Part shown: one piece after another, positions 1-8,048 of the stretch
How positions within the stretch are numbered: position 1 is the first letter of the stretch
Layout: each line of letters starts with the position of its first letter
NCBI GenBank assembly: GCA_002455655.1
Contig: DKLF01000165.1
Coordinates: forward strand, 1-11,381
Source of the DNA: Oscillibacter sp. UBA6647
GTDB lineage: Bacteria; Bacillota; Clostridia; Oscillospirales; Oscillospiraceae
Reading direction: 5' to 3'
DNA length: 11,381 nt
Notes under the pieces: generated by a model
Told to the model about the DNA's origin: nothing
The model's database searches: none
The model's input: the letters and a program-made list of their open reading frames with translations, nothing else
Program-made: the position numbers and the translations under genes

Positions 1-43
1 CTTCCGTTTAGAAGGGGGTGTGTATATTCCGCGGGGGGAAAGC

Positions 44-1801
44 TCAGCCGACGTCGTCCTGCAAGGCGTCGTAGCCCTCCTCACCAGTGCGGACTTTGAT
101 GACATTTTCCACATCGTAGACAAAAATCTTCCCGTCTCCAATGTGGCCGGTGTACAGCGCCTGCTTGGCGGTGGACACCACGAGGGACACGGGCAGCTTG
201 CACACTACGATGTCCACCTTCAGCTTTGGCCGGATATTGACCTCCATTTTTACGCCGCGATAGTATTCGCTGGCGCCCCGCTGCTCGCCGCAGCCCATAA
301 CGTTGGTGCAGGTCATGCCGGTGATGCCGATATCGAACAGGGCGGTTTTCAGCGCGTCAAACTTGCCTTGATTGCAGAGAATTTCAATTTTGGTAATTTT
401 AACGCCCGCGGGAGCAACGGGAACGGCGTCCCCGGCGGCGGGGGCTACCAGCTCCACGGGGACGGCCTCCCGCACGGGAACATTGCCTAAGAGGGCCTCG
501 TCGTCGTAATCGCTGCGGGCAACCGTAAAGTCCGCGTAGGCACTGAGCAGGCCGTGCTCGGTGGAATCCAGTCCCTCCAGCTCTTCCTGCCGGGAGACCC
601 GCAGACCAATCGTATGCTTGATAAGCTGGAACATGCAGGTCATGGTGACGCTTACCCATGCGGCCACCGCCAGAACACCGATGAGCTGCACCAGAAGCTG
701 GGCAAAGCCGCCGCCGTAAACAAGACCCAGTCCCGTGCCCCGGGTCAGCACCTCCGCGTCTGTATAGGGGTCAAAATAGGCGAATACGCCTACCAGCAGA
801 GTACCTACCGCGCCGCAGCAGCCATGAACGCCCACCGCACCCACGGGATCGTCTACCTTTAGCTTCTGGTCGATGAACTCCACGCCGAATACCACCGTAA
901 AGCCTGCGACAATGCCGATAATGGCCGCGCCGGTGACGGTGACGGTGGAGCACCCGGCGGTGATGGCCACAAGGCCCGCAAGAGAGCCGTTCAGCGTCAT
1001 GGACACGTCGGGCTTGCCGTATTTCACCCAAGTGATGCACATGGCGGTGAGGGTTGCTGTGACGGCGGCCATGTTGGTGGTGACAAAGATGCGGCCCACG
1101 TTTTGGGTCAGCCCGTCAATGGCGAGGGAGGAGGCGGGGTTAAACCCGAACCACCCGAACCACAGAATGAATACGCCCAGACAGCCCAGCGTGATGGAGT
1201 GACCGGGGATGGCGCGGGACTTGCCGTTCTTGGTGTATTTTCCAATGCGAGGCCCGAGGATCAGCGCGCCGATAAAGGCGCTGAGTCCGCCCACCATATG
1301 TACGGCGGTGGAACCGGCGAAGTCGTGGAAGCCATATGCCCCAAGGCCGGACAAAAGCCCGTCGGGCGTTCCCAGCGTGCTGAGCCAGCCGCCGCCCCAG
1401 ATCCAGTGGCCGGAAACGGGATAGACGAACAGGGAAATAATCACGGAGTAGACAAGGTAGCTCTTAAACTTTGTTCGCTCCGCCATGGCGCCGGAGACAA
1501 TGGTGGCGGCGGTGGCACAGAAAACCGTCTGGAAGATGAGAAAGGTCCAGTCCGTGTCTGCCGCCGAGGCCACTGCCGGCGTGCCCATCACGCCGGGAAT
1601 CAGCTCCGCGCCGTACATGATGCCGAAGCCGATCAGCCAGTAAACAATGGTGCCGCAGACGAAATCCATCAGGTTTTTCATGCAGATATTGCCCGCATTT
1701 TTGGCACGGGTAAACCCGGTTTCCACCATGGCGAAGCCGGCCTGCATAAAAAAGACCAGCGTGGCCCCCAGCAGGACCCATAAGGTGTCGATAGCGCTCA
1801 T
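44..1801 (-). CDS. amt: Ammonium transporter with fused C-terminal PII (GlnB/GlnK) domain
   Basis: A 585-residue ammonium channel of the Amt/Mep/Rh family, fused to a PII signalling domain. Residues 1 to about 410 are the membrane channel. Asp160 (GFHDFAGS) and the pore twin histidines His168 (STAVHMVGG) and His326 (VGVHGCCG) are present, as is the conserved WFGWFGFNPAS segment near 214-224. A linker rich in Val, Pro and Ala (about 425-466) leads into a complete PII domain (about 467-577). That domain has the T-loop with Gln507 and Tyr514 (SEYYRG), Lys526 matching the 2-oxoglutarate-binding lysine, the B-loop signature TGHIGDGKIFV (551-561) and the C-loop VRTGE. Free PII/GlnK normally plugs Amt channels according to ATP/ADP and 2-oxoglutarate; here the plug is covalently attached, so gating in cis is inferred. 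The start is set by GAGGAGG at 1815-1809, seven bases from the ATG. The gene follows gltD but has its own promoter and a terminator-like leader. No terminator is visible in the 43 bases after its stop. Confidence 0.96.
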   Translation of the reverse strand: MSAIDTLWVLLGATLVFFMQAGFAMVETGFTRAKNAGNICMKNLMDFVCGTIVYWLIGFGIMYGAELIPGVMGTPAVASAADTDWTFLIFQTVFCATAATIVSGAMAERTKFKSYLVYSVIISLFVYPVSGHWIWGGGWLSTLGTPDGLLSGLGAYGFHDFAGSTAVHMVGGLSAFIGALILGPRIGKYTKNGKSRAIPGHSITLGCLGVFILWFGWFGFNPASSLAIDGLTQNVGRIFVTTNMAAVTATLTAMCITWVKYGKPDVSMTLNGSLAGLVAITAGCSTVTVTGAAIIGIVAGFTVVFGVEFIDQKLKVDDPVGAVGVHGCCGAVGTLLVGVFAYFDPYTDAEVLTRGTGLGLVYGGGFAQLLVQLIGVLAVAAWVSVTMTCMFQLIKHTIGLRVSRQEELEGLDSTEHGLLSAYADFTVARSDYDDEALLGNVPVREAVPVELVAPAAGDAVPVAPAGVKITKIEILCNQGKFDALKTALFDIGITGMTCTNVMGCGEQRGASEYYRGVKMEVNIRPKLKVDIVVCKLPVSLVVSTAKQALYTGHIGDGKIFVYDVENVIKVRTGEEGYDALQDDVG

Positions 1802-1832
1802 AGTTTTTCCTCCTCTGCTTGCACACAGCTAC

Positions 1833-1885
1833 AAAAATTGGCAAAGGCGCCGGAGAGCGGTTTGCTCTCTCCGGCGCCTTTGCCA
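1833..1885 (-). terminator. Intrinsic terminator in the amt leader (probable attenuator)
   Basis: The left arm TGGCAAAGGCGCCGGAGAG (1885-1867) pairs perfectly over 19 bp with 1857-1839. The loop is nine bases (1866-1858), and five T's follow on the minus strand (1837-1833). This is a very strong rho-independent terminator for minus-strand transcription; the plus-strand side lacks a comparable T-run. It lies after gltD but also after the predicted amt promoter, and only about 31 bases before the amt start. There is no room for another promoter between hairpin and gene. It could simply end the gltBD transcript. If the promoter call is right, however, amt is expressed only by reading through it, which is an attenuator layout. 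Confidence 0.85.
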
Positions 1886-1899
1886 GTTATATTGGTATG

Positions 1900-1928
1900 A
1901 CTTTACTACGAAAACGAATGTGCGTCAA
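1900..1928 (-). promoter_or_regulatory. Predicted sigma-A promoter for amt
   Basis: On the minus strand TTGACG (1928-1923) and TAAAGT (1905-1900) are separated by exactly 17 bases. The region upstream is AT-rich, unlike the surrounding GC-rich sequence. Transcription would start near 1893, giving a leader of about 92 bases that begins almost directly with the terminator hairpin. The -35 matches consensus at 5 of 6 positions and the -10 at 4 of 6. Confidence 0.6.
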
Positions 1929-1979
1929 CTGGCGAATCTCTCAATAAAATTAGCATACTGCATAAAAAATTCTGCAATA

Positions 1980-3383
1980 TTATACACTTCCAACAAGGCT
2001 TGTGTAACCGCTTAAAAAGCGGTCCACCTCCGCAGCCACCGTGCGCCCCTCCGCGATGGCCCAGACCACCAGCGACGCGCCCCGGCGCATATCCCCGGCC
2101 ACGAAGATCTTTTCCGCGTTGGTAGAAAAACGGCTCGCGTCCGTGAAAACCGCGTCGCTCTTTTCCACGCCAAAGGCGTGGAAGACGTTTTCTGCGCAGC
2201 CGGAAAAGCCGGTGGCTACAATCAAAAGCCCGCAGGGAAGCGTTTCACCCAGAGAAGTGACGACGGCGGTCAGCGCCCCGTCCTCTCCGGACACAAGGCT
2301 TTGGACCTGCGTGCCAAAGCGCCGTGGGTCCACCCCGAATACCGCGGCGGCTTCCTCGTGGGCATAGTCCGCGGGAAGGCTGCCGTCGGCGGCAAGATAG
2401 TCCTCCTTGGGACGGCGTACCAACTGCACGACGGATTTGCAGCCCTGCCGCAAGGCTGTGGCCACGCAGTCGGAGGCGGTGTCTCCCGTGCCGATGACCA
2501 CCACGTCCTTGCCGTTTGCAAGGGCGCTTTCGGAAATTTCCAAGCGAAAGGCCTGTCGCTCCACGGCGGCTTTTAAATACTCTGTGCCATAGAGAACGCC
2601 TGTCAGCCCCGCTGTGTCAAGGTCAAGGGGGCGGGGCTGTTCCGCGCCGCAGCAGAGAATCACCGCGTCGTATTCCGCCATGAGCCGCCGGGCCGTTTCG
2701 GGCGTTGCCGCGTTCACGCCGGTGACGAAGGACACGCCCTCGTCCGTCATCAGGCTGACGCGCCGCATTACCACGGACTTGGGCAGCTTCATGTTGGGGA
2801 TTCCATAGGTTAAAAGTCCGCCGGGGTAAGCCTCCCGCTCAATGACGGTGACGGAATGGCCCCGGTGATTGAGCTGGTCCGCAGCGGCCAGCCCCGCCGG
2901 ACCGCTGCCTACCACGGCAATCTTTTTTCCGGACCACTGGGGCGGGCGGCGGCGCTTCACGCCGCCGGAGGAAAACGCATCCTCAATCACGCAAAGCTCG
3001 TTGTCCCGGATGGTCACCGCGTCGCCGTACAGCCCGCAGATGCACGCGCCCTCACAGGGGGCGGGGCAGACCCGTCCGGTAAACTCGGGAAAGTTGTTGG
3101 TTTTGAGAAGGCGGCTCAGCGCATGGCCCCGGTTGCCGGACCAGAGCATGTCGTTCCACTCCGGAATCAAATTGTGAAGGGGGCAGCCGAAGACCGCTCC
3201 TTCGTAGAGCATCCCGGTTTGACAGTAAGGTGTGCCGCAGTTCATGCACCGCCCGCCCTGCTGGGCGCGCACGCCTTCGGGCTGGGGGAGATGAAATTCG
3301 TCCCAGTCCTCCACACGCTCAAGGGGAGGGCGCTGAGAATCATTTTGGCGGAGATAGTCCAAAAATCCGGTAATTTTACCCAT
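1980..3383 (-). CDS. gltD: Glutamate synthase (NADPH) small subunit, GltD
   Basis: A 467-residue FAD-dependent oxidoreductase subunit that passes electrons from NADPH through FAD and iron-sulfur clusters to the large subunit, for making glutamate from glutamine and 2-oxoglutarate. The N-terminal cluster domain carries Cys46, Cys49, Cys54 and Cys67 (CMNCGTPYC, then GCPLHNLIPEWN) and Cys106, Cys110, Cys114 and Cys116 (VCPAPCEGACICG). The FAD dinucleotide motif VVGSGPAGLAAA is at 157-168, the NADPH motif VIGTGDTASDC at 296-306, and the C-terminal FAD motif AGDMRRGASLVVWAIAEGR begins at 429. Length is normal for the family. An in-frame ATG 45 bases upstream (3428) lies inside gltB and is not preferred, because MGKITGFLDY is the usual family N-terminus and has the ribosome binding site. 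The gene starts 13 bases after the gltB stop, so the two are co-transcribed and probably translationally coupled. Confidence 0.96.
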   Translation of the reverse strand: MGKITGFLDYLRQNDSQRPPLERVEDWDEFHLPQPEGVRAQQGGRCMNCGTPYCQTGMLYEGAVFGCPLHNLIPEWNDMLWSGNRGHALSRLLKTNNFPEFTGRVCPAPCEGACICGLYGDAVTIRDNELCVIEDAFSSGGVKRRRPPQWSGKKIAVVGSGPAGLAAADQLNHRGHSVTVIEREAYPGGLLTYGIPNMKLPKSVVMRRVSLMTDEGVSFVTGVNAATPETARRLMAEYDAVILCCGAEQPRPLDLDTAGLTGVLYGTEYLKAAVERQAFRLEISESALANGKDVVVIGTGDTASDCVATALRQGCKSVVQLVRRPKEDYLAADGSLPADYAHEEAAAVFGVDPRRFGTQVQSLVSGEDGALTAVVTSLGETLPCGLLIVATGFSGCAENVFHAFGVEKSDAVFTDASRFSTNAEKIFVAGDMRRGASLVVWAIAEGRTVAAEVDRFLSGYTSLVGSV

Positions 3384-3390
3384 ATGTAGT

Positions 3391-3397
3391 CTCCCTT
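3391..3397 (-). promoter_or_regulatory. gltD ribosome binding site overlapping the gltB stop codon
   Basis: AAGGGAG (3397-3391) sits seven bases ahead of the gltD ATG at 3383. Its first base is the last base of the gltB TGA stop (3399-3397). This fixes the gltD start and suggests that ribosomes finishing gltB help initiate gltD, which would keep the two subunits in step. Confidence 0.75.
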
Positions 3398-6300
3398 CAT
3401 GCCTGCGTCCGGGCATAGAACGCCTCAATTTCTGCCTGCTGGCGGCTCATACCCTTTTCCTCGCGCTGGGCGATGGCCCGAAGCATCCGGTCATAGTCGA
3501 TGGGCATGACCTTCTTGAAGCAGGGAATGTAGGACTGGAATGCCGCCAGAATTTTTTTGCCCCGGGGAGAACCGGTGGCGGCCACGTGCTCCTCAATGAG
3601 GGCGCGCAGCTCCTGAATGTCATGGGCCTCGGTCAGCGTGTCCGTCAGCACCTGCTCCTTGTTCAGCCGCAGGTACAAATCGTGCTTTTCGTCCAGCACG
3701 TAGGCAATGCCGCCGGACATGCCCGCCGCGAAGTTTTTCCCGGTGGGGCCGAGAATGACGACCCGGCCCCCGGTCATGTATTCGCAGCCGTGGTCGCCCA
3801 CGCCCTCCACCACCGCCATGGCGCCGGAGTTGCGCACGCAGAACCGCTCGCCCGCCATGCCGTTGATAAACGCTCGGCCCGCCGTGGCCCCGTAGAGCGC
3901 CACATTTCCAACAATGACGTTTTCACCGGGCTTGAAAACGCTGTTTTTAGGGGGATAGAGAATCAGCTTGCCGCCGGACAGGCCCTTTCCGAAGCCGTCG
4001 TTGCAGTCGCCCTCCAGCGTCAGGGTCAGCCCCGTGGGGATAAACGCGCCGAAGGACTGCCCGCCGCCGCCGTGGCAGGTGATAACATAGCTGTCGTCCG
4101 GCAGGGAATTGCCGCACCGACGGGTAATCTCGGAACCGAAAAGCACGCCAAAGGACCGGTCGGTGGACGACACATTCAGTTCCAGTCGTCCGCCCCGTTT
4201 TCCCTTCAGGGATTTTCCCAGCTTTTCCATCAGGATGCGCATGTCCGCCGTCTTTTCAAGGCCAAAGTCATACACGTCCGCCGGGTCAAAGTGGGGAGCG
4301 CGTTCGCCTGTGGGATTGCCCAGCAGTCCGCCCAGCTCCAGCGCTTCCGCCCGATGAGTGACAAGCTTTTCCCGGACCTGCAGAAGGTCGCTGCGGCCCA
4401 CCAGTTCGTCCACGGTGCGCACGCCGAGCTGTGCCATCAGTTCCCGCAGCTCCCGGGCCAGAAAGTACATAAAGTTGACCACATACTCCGGCTTTCCTGA
4501 GAACCGCTTGCGCAGAACGGGATTTTGGGTGGCGATGCCTGCGGGGCAGGTGTCCAGATTGCATACCCGCATCATGCAGCAGCCCATGGTCACCAGCGGG
4601 GCGGTTGCAAAGCTGAATTCCTCCGCTCCCAGCATGCAGGCAATGGCCACGTCCCGGCCGGTCATCAGCTTGCCGTCGGTTTCAATGACCACGCGGCTGC
4701 GCAGCCCGTTTTGAATCAGAGCCTGATGCGCCTCGGCAACGCCCAGCTCCCATGGAAGGCCCGCTCCCTGAATGGAGCTTTTGGGGGCCGCGCCGGTGCC
4801 ACCGTCGTGGCCAGAGATGAGCACCACCTGCGCCCCCGCCTTGGCAACGCCGGAGGCGATGGTTCCAACCCCCGCCTCGGACACCAGCTTCACACTGATG
4901 CGGGCGTGGCGGTTGGCATTTTTCAGGTCGTAAATGAGCTGCTCCAAATCTTCGATGGAGTAAATGTCATGGTGGGGCGGGGGAGAGATCAGCGTCACGC
5001 CCGGCGTGGAGCAGCGAGTTTTGGCAATCCAGGGATAGACCTTGGCTCCGGAGAGGTGGCCGCCCTCGCCGGGCTTGGCTCCCTGCGCCATTTTAATCTG
5101 GATTTCCTCGGCGCTGCAAAGGTATTCGCTGGTCACGCCGAACCGGGCGGAGGAAACCTGTTTGATGGCGGAATTGCGGTCGGTGCCAAAGCGGGCCGGA
5201 TCCTCGCCGCCCTCGCCGGAGTTGGACTTTCCGCCAATGCAGTTCATGGCGAGTGCCATGCACTCATGGGCCTCCTGAGAAATGGAGCCGTAGCTCATGG
5301 CCCCGGTTTTGAAGCGCTTGACAATAGAGTCCTCGCGCTCCACCTCGTCGATGGGGATACCGCCGCCCTCGTCAAATCGGAAATCCAGCAGGCCCCGCAG
5401 GGTATGGGGCTTGTCTGCCCGGTCTACCTCGGCGGCGTATTCCCTGAATGTGTCGTAGCTTCCCTCCCGCGCGGCCTTTTGCAGCAGCAAAATGGTGCGG
5501 GGATTGTACATATGGTCCTCTTTGTCGAGGCCAGAGCGCAGTTTCAGGGCGCCGACGGAATCCAGCGTGGTGTCATAGCCAAGACCCAGGGGGTCGAAAG
5601 CACGGTTGTGGTTCCATTCCACCCCTTCGCCGATTTCCGCAAGGCCCACGCCCCCCACCCGGCTGACGGTGTTGGTGAAATACCGGTCGATCACGGAGCG
5701 GTGGATGCCCACACACTCGAAAATCTGGGCGGACTGGTAGGACTGGATGGTGGAGATTCCCATTTTGGAGGCAATTTTCACGATGCCGTGGAGAATGGCG
5801 CTGTTGTAATCACTGACGGCGGCACCGGGGTCCTTGTCCAGAAGCCCCACCTCCACCAGCTCCGCCACGCACTCCTGCGCCAGATAGGGATTGACGGCCT
5901 GCGCGCCATAGCCCAGCAGCGCGGCAAAATGATGTACGTCCCGGGGCTCTGCGCTCTCAAGAAGAATGGAAAGGGCGGTGCGCTTTTTGGTGCGCACCAA
6001 ATGCTGCTGCAATGCCGAAACCGCCAGAAGGGAGGGAATAGCCATGTGGTTTTCATCCACGCCCCGGTCGGAAAGAATCAGGATATTTGCCCCATGGCGG
6101 TAGGCCCGGTCACAGTTGATAAACAGGCGGTCCAGCGCGTGCTCCAAGGGCATGCCGGGGTAATACAGCAGGGACAGGGTTTCCACTTGAAAGCCGGGGC
6201 GGTTCATATAGCGAATTTTCATTAAATCCAAAGAGGTGAGAATTGGGTTTCGGATTTCCAGAACGGTGCAGTTTTCCGCCCGCTCCTGCAACAGATTTCC

Positions 6301-7929
6301 GCCTGCACCCACGTAAACCGTGGTGTCTGTGACGATTTCCTCCCGGATGGCGTCCATGGGCGGATTGGTGACTTGGGCGAAAAGCTGCTTAAAATAGTTG
6401 AACAGGGGCTGGTGTTGTTCGCTGAGCACGGCCAAAGGCGTATCCACGCCCATGGCGCAGGTAGGCTCGGCCCCGTCCCGGGCCATGGGGAGGAGGGAGT
6501 CCTTCACTTCTTCATAAGTATAGCCAAAGGCCTTGTACAGCCGGTCCCGCAGCTCCTGTGGGTGGTGCTCCACCTGCCGGTTGGGAATGGAGATGTCCTT
6601 GAGGTAAACCAAATGCTGGTCCAGCCATTCGCCGTAGGGCCGGCGGCGGGCATAGCTCCCCTTCAGCTCGGCGTCGTCCACCAGCCGCCCAAGGGTCAAA
6701 TCCGCTAGCAGCATCCGTCCGGGCTGCAAACGGGACTTTTTCACGATTCTTTCCGCCGGGATGTCCAGAACGCCCACCTCGGAGGAGAGAATCAGCGTCT
6801 CGTCGTCCGTGAGATACCAGCGGCAGGGGCGAAGGCCGTTCCGGTCCAGCACCGCGCCCACCGTGTCTCCATCGGAAAAGACGATGGCGGCGGGGCCGTC
6901 CCAAGGCTCCATCATGGTGGCATAATAGTGATAGAAGTCCCGCTTTTCCCGGTCCATTCTGCGGTCGTTGGCCCACGGCTCGGGAAGGCACAGCATCACC
7001 GCCTGCGGCAGGGGAATGCCGTTCATCATCAGAAATTCCAGCGTGTTGTCCAGCATGGAGGAATCAGACCCGTTCTGATCCACCACGGGGAGAATTTTGT
7101 CCATGTCCTCCTCCATGACCGACGAGAACATGGTTTCCTCCCGGGCCAGCATCCGGTCCACATTGCCCCGGATGGTGTTGATTTCTCCGTTGTGCATGAT
7201 ATAGCGGTTGGGATGGGCGCGCTCCCAGCTTGGATTTGTGTTGGTGGAAAACCGGGAGTGGACCAGCGCGATGGCGCTTTCGCAGTCCGAGTCGGAGAGG
7301 TCGGGATAAAATTCCCGAAGCTGCCCCACCAGAAACATTCCCTTATACACAATGGTGCGGCTGGAAAACGAGGGGACGTAGGCGGCAATGCTGGACTGCT
7401 CGAAGACCCGCCGGGCAACATACAGCTTGCGGTCAAAGTCCAGTCCTTGGGCGCAGCCCTCCGGACGCTTTACAAAGCACTGGCAGATATGGGGCATACA
7501 GCTCCGGGCCTTATCTCCCAGCACGTCCGGGCGGGTGGGGACCTCCCTCCAGCCTAAGAATTCCATGCCCTCTTTGGCAACGATGATCTCCAGCATTTTC
7601 TGCGCCTGCGCACGCTTGAGCCGATCTGCGGGGAGGAACAGCATACCCACGCCGTAATCCCGTTCTTTTCCCAGAGAGAAGCCTTCCTCCAGCGCGGCCT
7701 TTGCCAGCAGCTTATGGGGGACCTGGAGCATCAGGCCCACGCCGTCGCCGGTTTTTCCGGTAGCGTCCTTTCCTGCGCGGTGTTCCAGCTTTTCCACGAT
7801 TTTCAGCGCGTCGTCCACCGTGCGCCAGGTTTTTTCACCCCGCAGGCTCACCACGGCGCCGATGCCACAGGCGTCGTGCTCAACAAGGGGATCGTAAAGG
7901 GGTGTGGGCCGCTGAGTAGGGTCAATCAT
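3397..7929 (-). CDS. gltB: Glutamate synthase large subunit, GltB
   Basis: A 1510-residue glutamate synthase (GOGAT) large subunit, full length for the bacterial family. It hydrolyses glutamine and channels the ammonia to 2-oxoglutarate, yielding two glutamates per cycle. The N-terminal class II amidotransferase domain (about 21-430) follows a short propeptide of 20 residues. Cys21 in EHDACGIG is the expected catalytic cysteine exposed by propeptide removal, and HNGEINTIRGN (246-256) is a conserved part of this domain. The FMN-binding synthase domain covers about 860-1200, with GGKSNSGEGGEDPARF (899-914), ISGHDGGTGAAP (1038-1049) and the 3Fe-4S motif Cys1117-x5-Cys1123-x4-Cys1128 (CNLDTCPAGIATQ). 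The C-terminal glycine-rich beta-helix domain starts near 1250. The start codon is preceded by AGGAG, eight bases away. The gene sits 119 bases after the ANTAR gene and probably shares its transcript. GltD is encoded directly downstream. Confidence 0.98.
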   Translation of the reverse strand: MIDPTQRPTPLYDPLVEHDACGIGAVVSLRGEKTWRTVDDALKIVEKLEHRAGKDATGKTGDGVGLMLQVPHKLLAKAALEEGFSLGKERDYGVGMLFLPADRLKRAQAQKMLEIIVAKEGMEFLGWREVPTRPDVLGDKARSCMPHICQCFVKRPEGCAQGLDFDRKLYVARRVFEQSSIAAYVPSFSSRTIVYKGMFLVGQLREFYPDLSDSDCESAIALVHSRFSTNTNPSWERAHPNRYIMHNGEINTIRGNVDRMLAREETMFSSVMEEDMDKILPVVDQNGSDSSMLDNTLEFLMMNGIPLPQAVMLCLPEPWANDRRMDREKRDFYHYYATMMEPWDGPAAIVFSDGDTVGAVLDRNGLRPCRWYLTDDETLILSSEVGVLDIPAERIVKKSRLQPGRMLLADLTLGRLVDDAELKGSYARRRPYGEWLDQHLVYLKDISIPNRQVEHHPQELRDRLYKAFGYTYEEVKDSLLPMARDGAEPTCAMGVDTPLAVLSEQHQPLFNYFKQLFAQVTNPPMDAIREEIVTDTTVYVGAGGNLLQERAENCTVLEIRNPILTSLDLMKIRYMNRPGFQVETLSLLYYPGMPLEHALDRLFINCDRAYRHGANILILSDRGVDENHMAIPSLLAVSALQQHLVRTKKRTALSILLESAEPRDVHHFAALLGYGAQAVNPYLAQECVAELVEVGLLDKDPGAAVSDYNSAILHGIVKIASKMGISTIQSYQSAQIFECVGIHRSVIDRYFTNTVSRVGGVGLAEIGEGVEWNHNRAFDPLGLGYDTTLDSVGALKLRSGLDKEDHMYNPRTILLLQKAAREGSYDTFREYAAEVDRADKPHTLRGLLDFRFDEGGGIPIDEVEREDSIVKRFKTGAMSYGSISQEAHECMALAMNCIGGKSNSGEGGEDPARFGTDRNSAIKQVSSARFGVTSEYLCSAEEIQIKMAQGAKPGEGGHLSGAKVYPWIAKTRCSTPGVTLISPPPHHDIYSIEDLEQLIYDLKNANRHARISVKLVSEAGVGTIASGVAKAGAQVVLISGHDGGTGAAPKSSIQGAGLPWELGVAEAHQALIQNGLRSRVVIETDGKLMTGRDVAIACMLGAEEFSFATAPLVTMGCCMMRVCNLDTCPAGIATQNPVLRKRFSGKPEYVVNFMYFLARELRELMAQLGVRTVDELVGRSDLLQVREKLVTHRAEALELGGLLGNPTGERAPHFDPADVYDFGLEKTADMRILMEKLGKSLKGKRGGRLELNVSSTDRSFGVLFGSEITRRCGNSLPDDSYVITCHGGGGQSFGAFIPTGLTLTLEGDCNDGFGKGLSGGKLILYPPKNSVFKPGENVIVGNVALYGATAGRAFINGMAGERFCVRNSGAMAVVEGVGDHGCEYMTGGRVVILGPTGKNFAAGMSGGIAYVLDEKHDLYLRLNKEQVLTDTLTEAHDIQELRALIEEHVAATGSPRGKKILAAFQSYIPCFKKVMPIDYDRMLRAIAQREEKGMSRQQAEIEAFYARTQA

Positions 7930-7959
7930 GGGAAACAGCTCCTATCTGTGATAAAGTGA

Positions 7960-7988
7960 GCCGCAGGGTGGATTGCTCCCCCCGCGGC
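7960..7988 (-). other. Stem-loop in the gltB leader
   Basis: On the minus strand, nine bases at 7988-7980 (GCCGCGGGG) pair with 7968-7960 through eight Watson-Crick pairs and one G-U pair. Two further G-C pairs past a bulged A close a six-base loop, AGCAAT. The sequence after it (TCACTTTATCAC) is only weakly T-rich, so it is at best a poor terminator. It lies about 30 bases ahead of the gltB start, between the regulator gene and gltB. A role as a regulator-binding hairpin or mRNA-processing element is conjecture. Confidence 0.5.
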
Positions 7989-8048
7989 AGTTTATAAAAT
8001 GCACCTTGGGAATACCGGAATGGCGTTTGGCAGAGAAAGTGCGAAATT

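Noticed and set aside
1860..1890. A canonical tandem-hexaloop ANTAR target in the amt leader
   Set aside because: The hairpin apex gives a nine-base loop or, with a bulge, a five-base loop. From the predicted start site there is room for only about eight bases before the hairpin, so no upstream partner hairpin fits.
3384..3428. An upstream ATG extending gltD by 15 residues
   Set aside because: The extension lies inside the gltB 3' end and lacks a ribosome binding site. The ATG at 3383 has a proper Shine-Dalgarno and gives the usual MGKxTGFLxY N-terminus.
4525..6225. A 566-codon open frame on the plus strand, antisense to gltB
   Set aside because: It lies wholly opposite a full-length, motif-complete gltB. 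Its composition (rich in Gly, Ala, His and Val) is typical of the reverse complement of GC-rich coding sequence, and it has no recognisable family. Other plus-strand frames opposite glnA, gltD and amt were rejected on the same grounds.
7991..8020. A possible separate gltB promoter with TATAAA as -10
   Set aside because: No acceptable -35 lies at 16-18 bases (the best is TTCCGG at 18). Co-transcription from upstream is the simpler reading.
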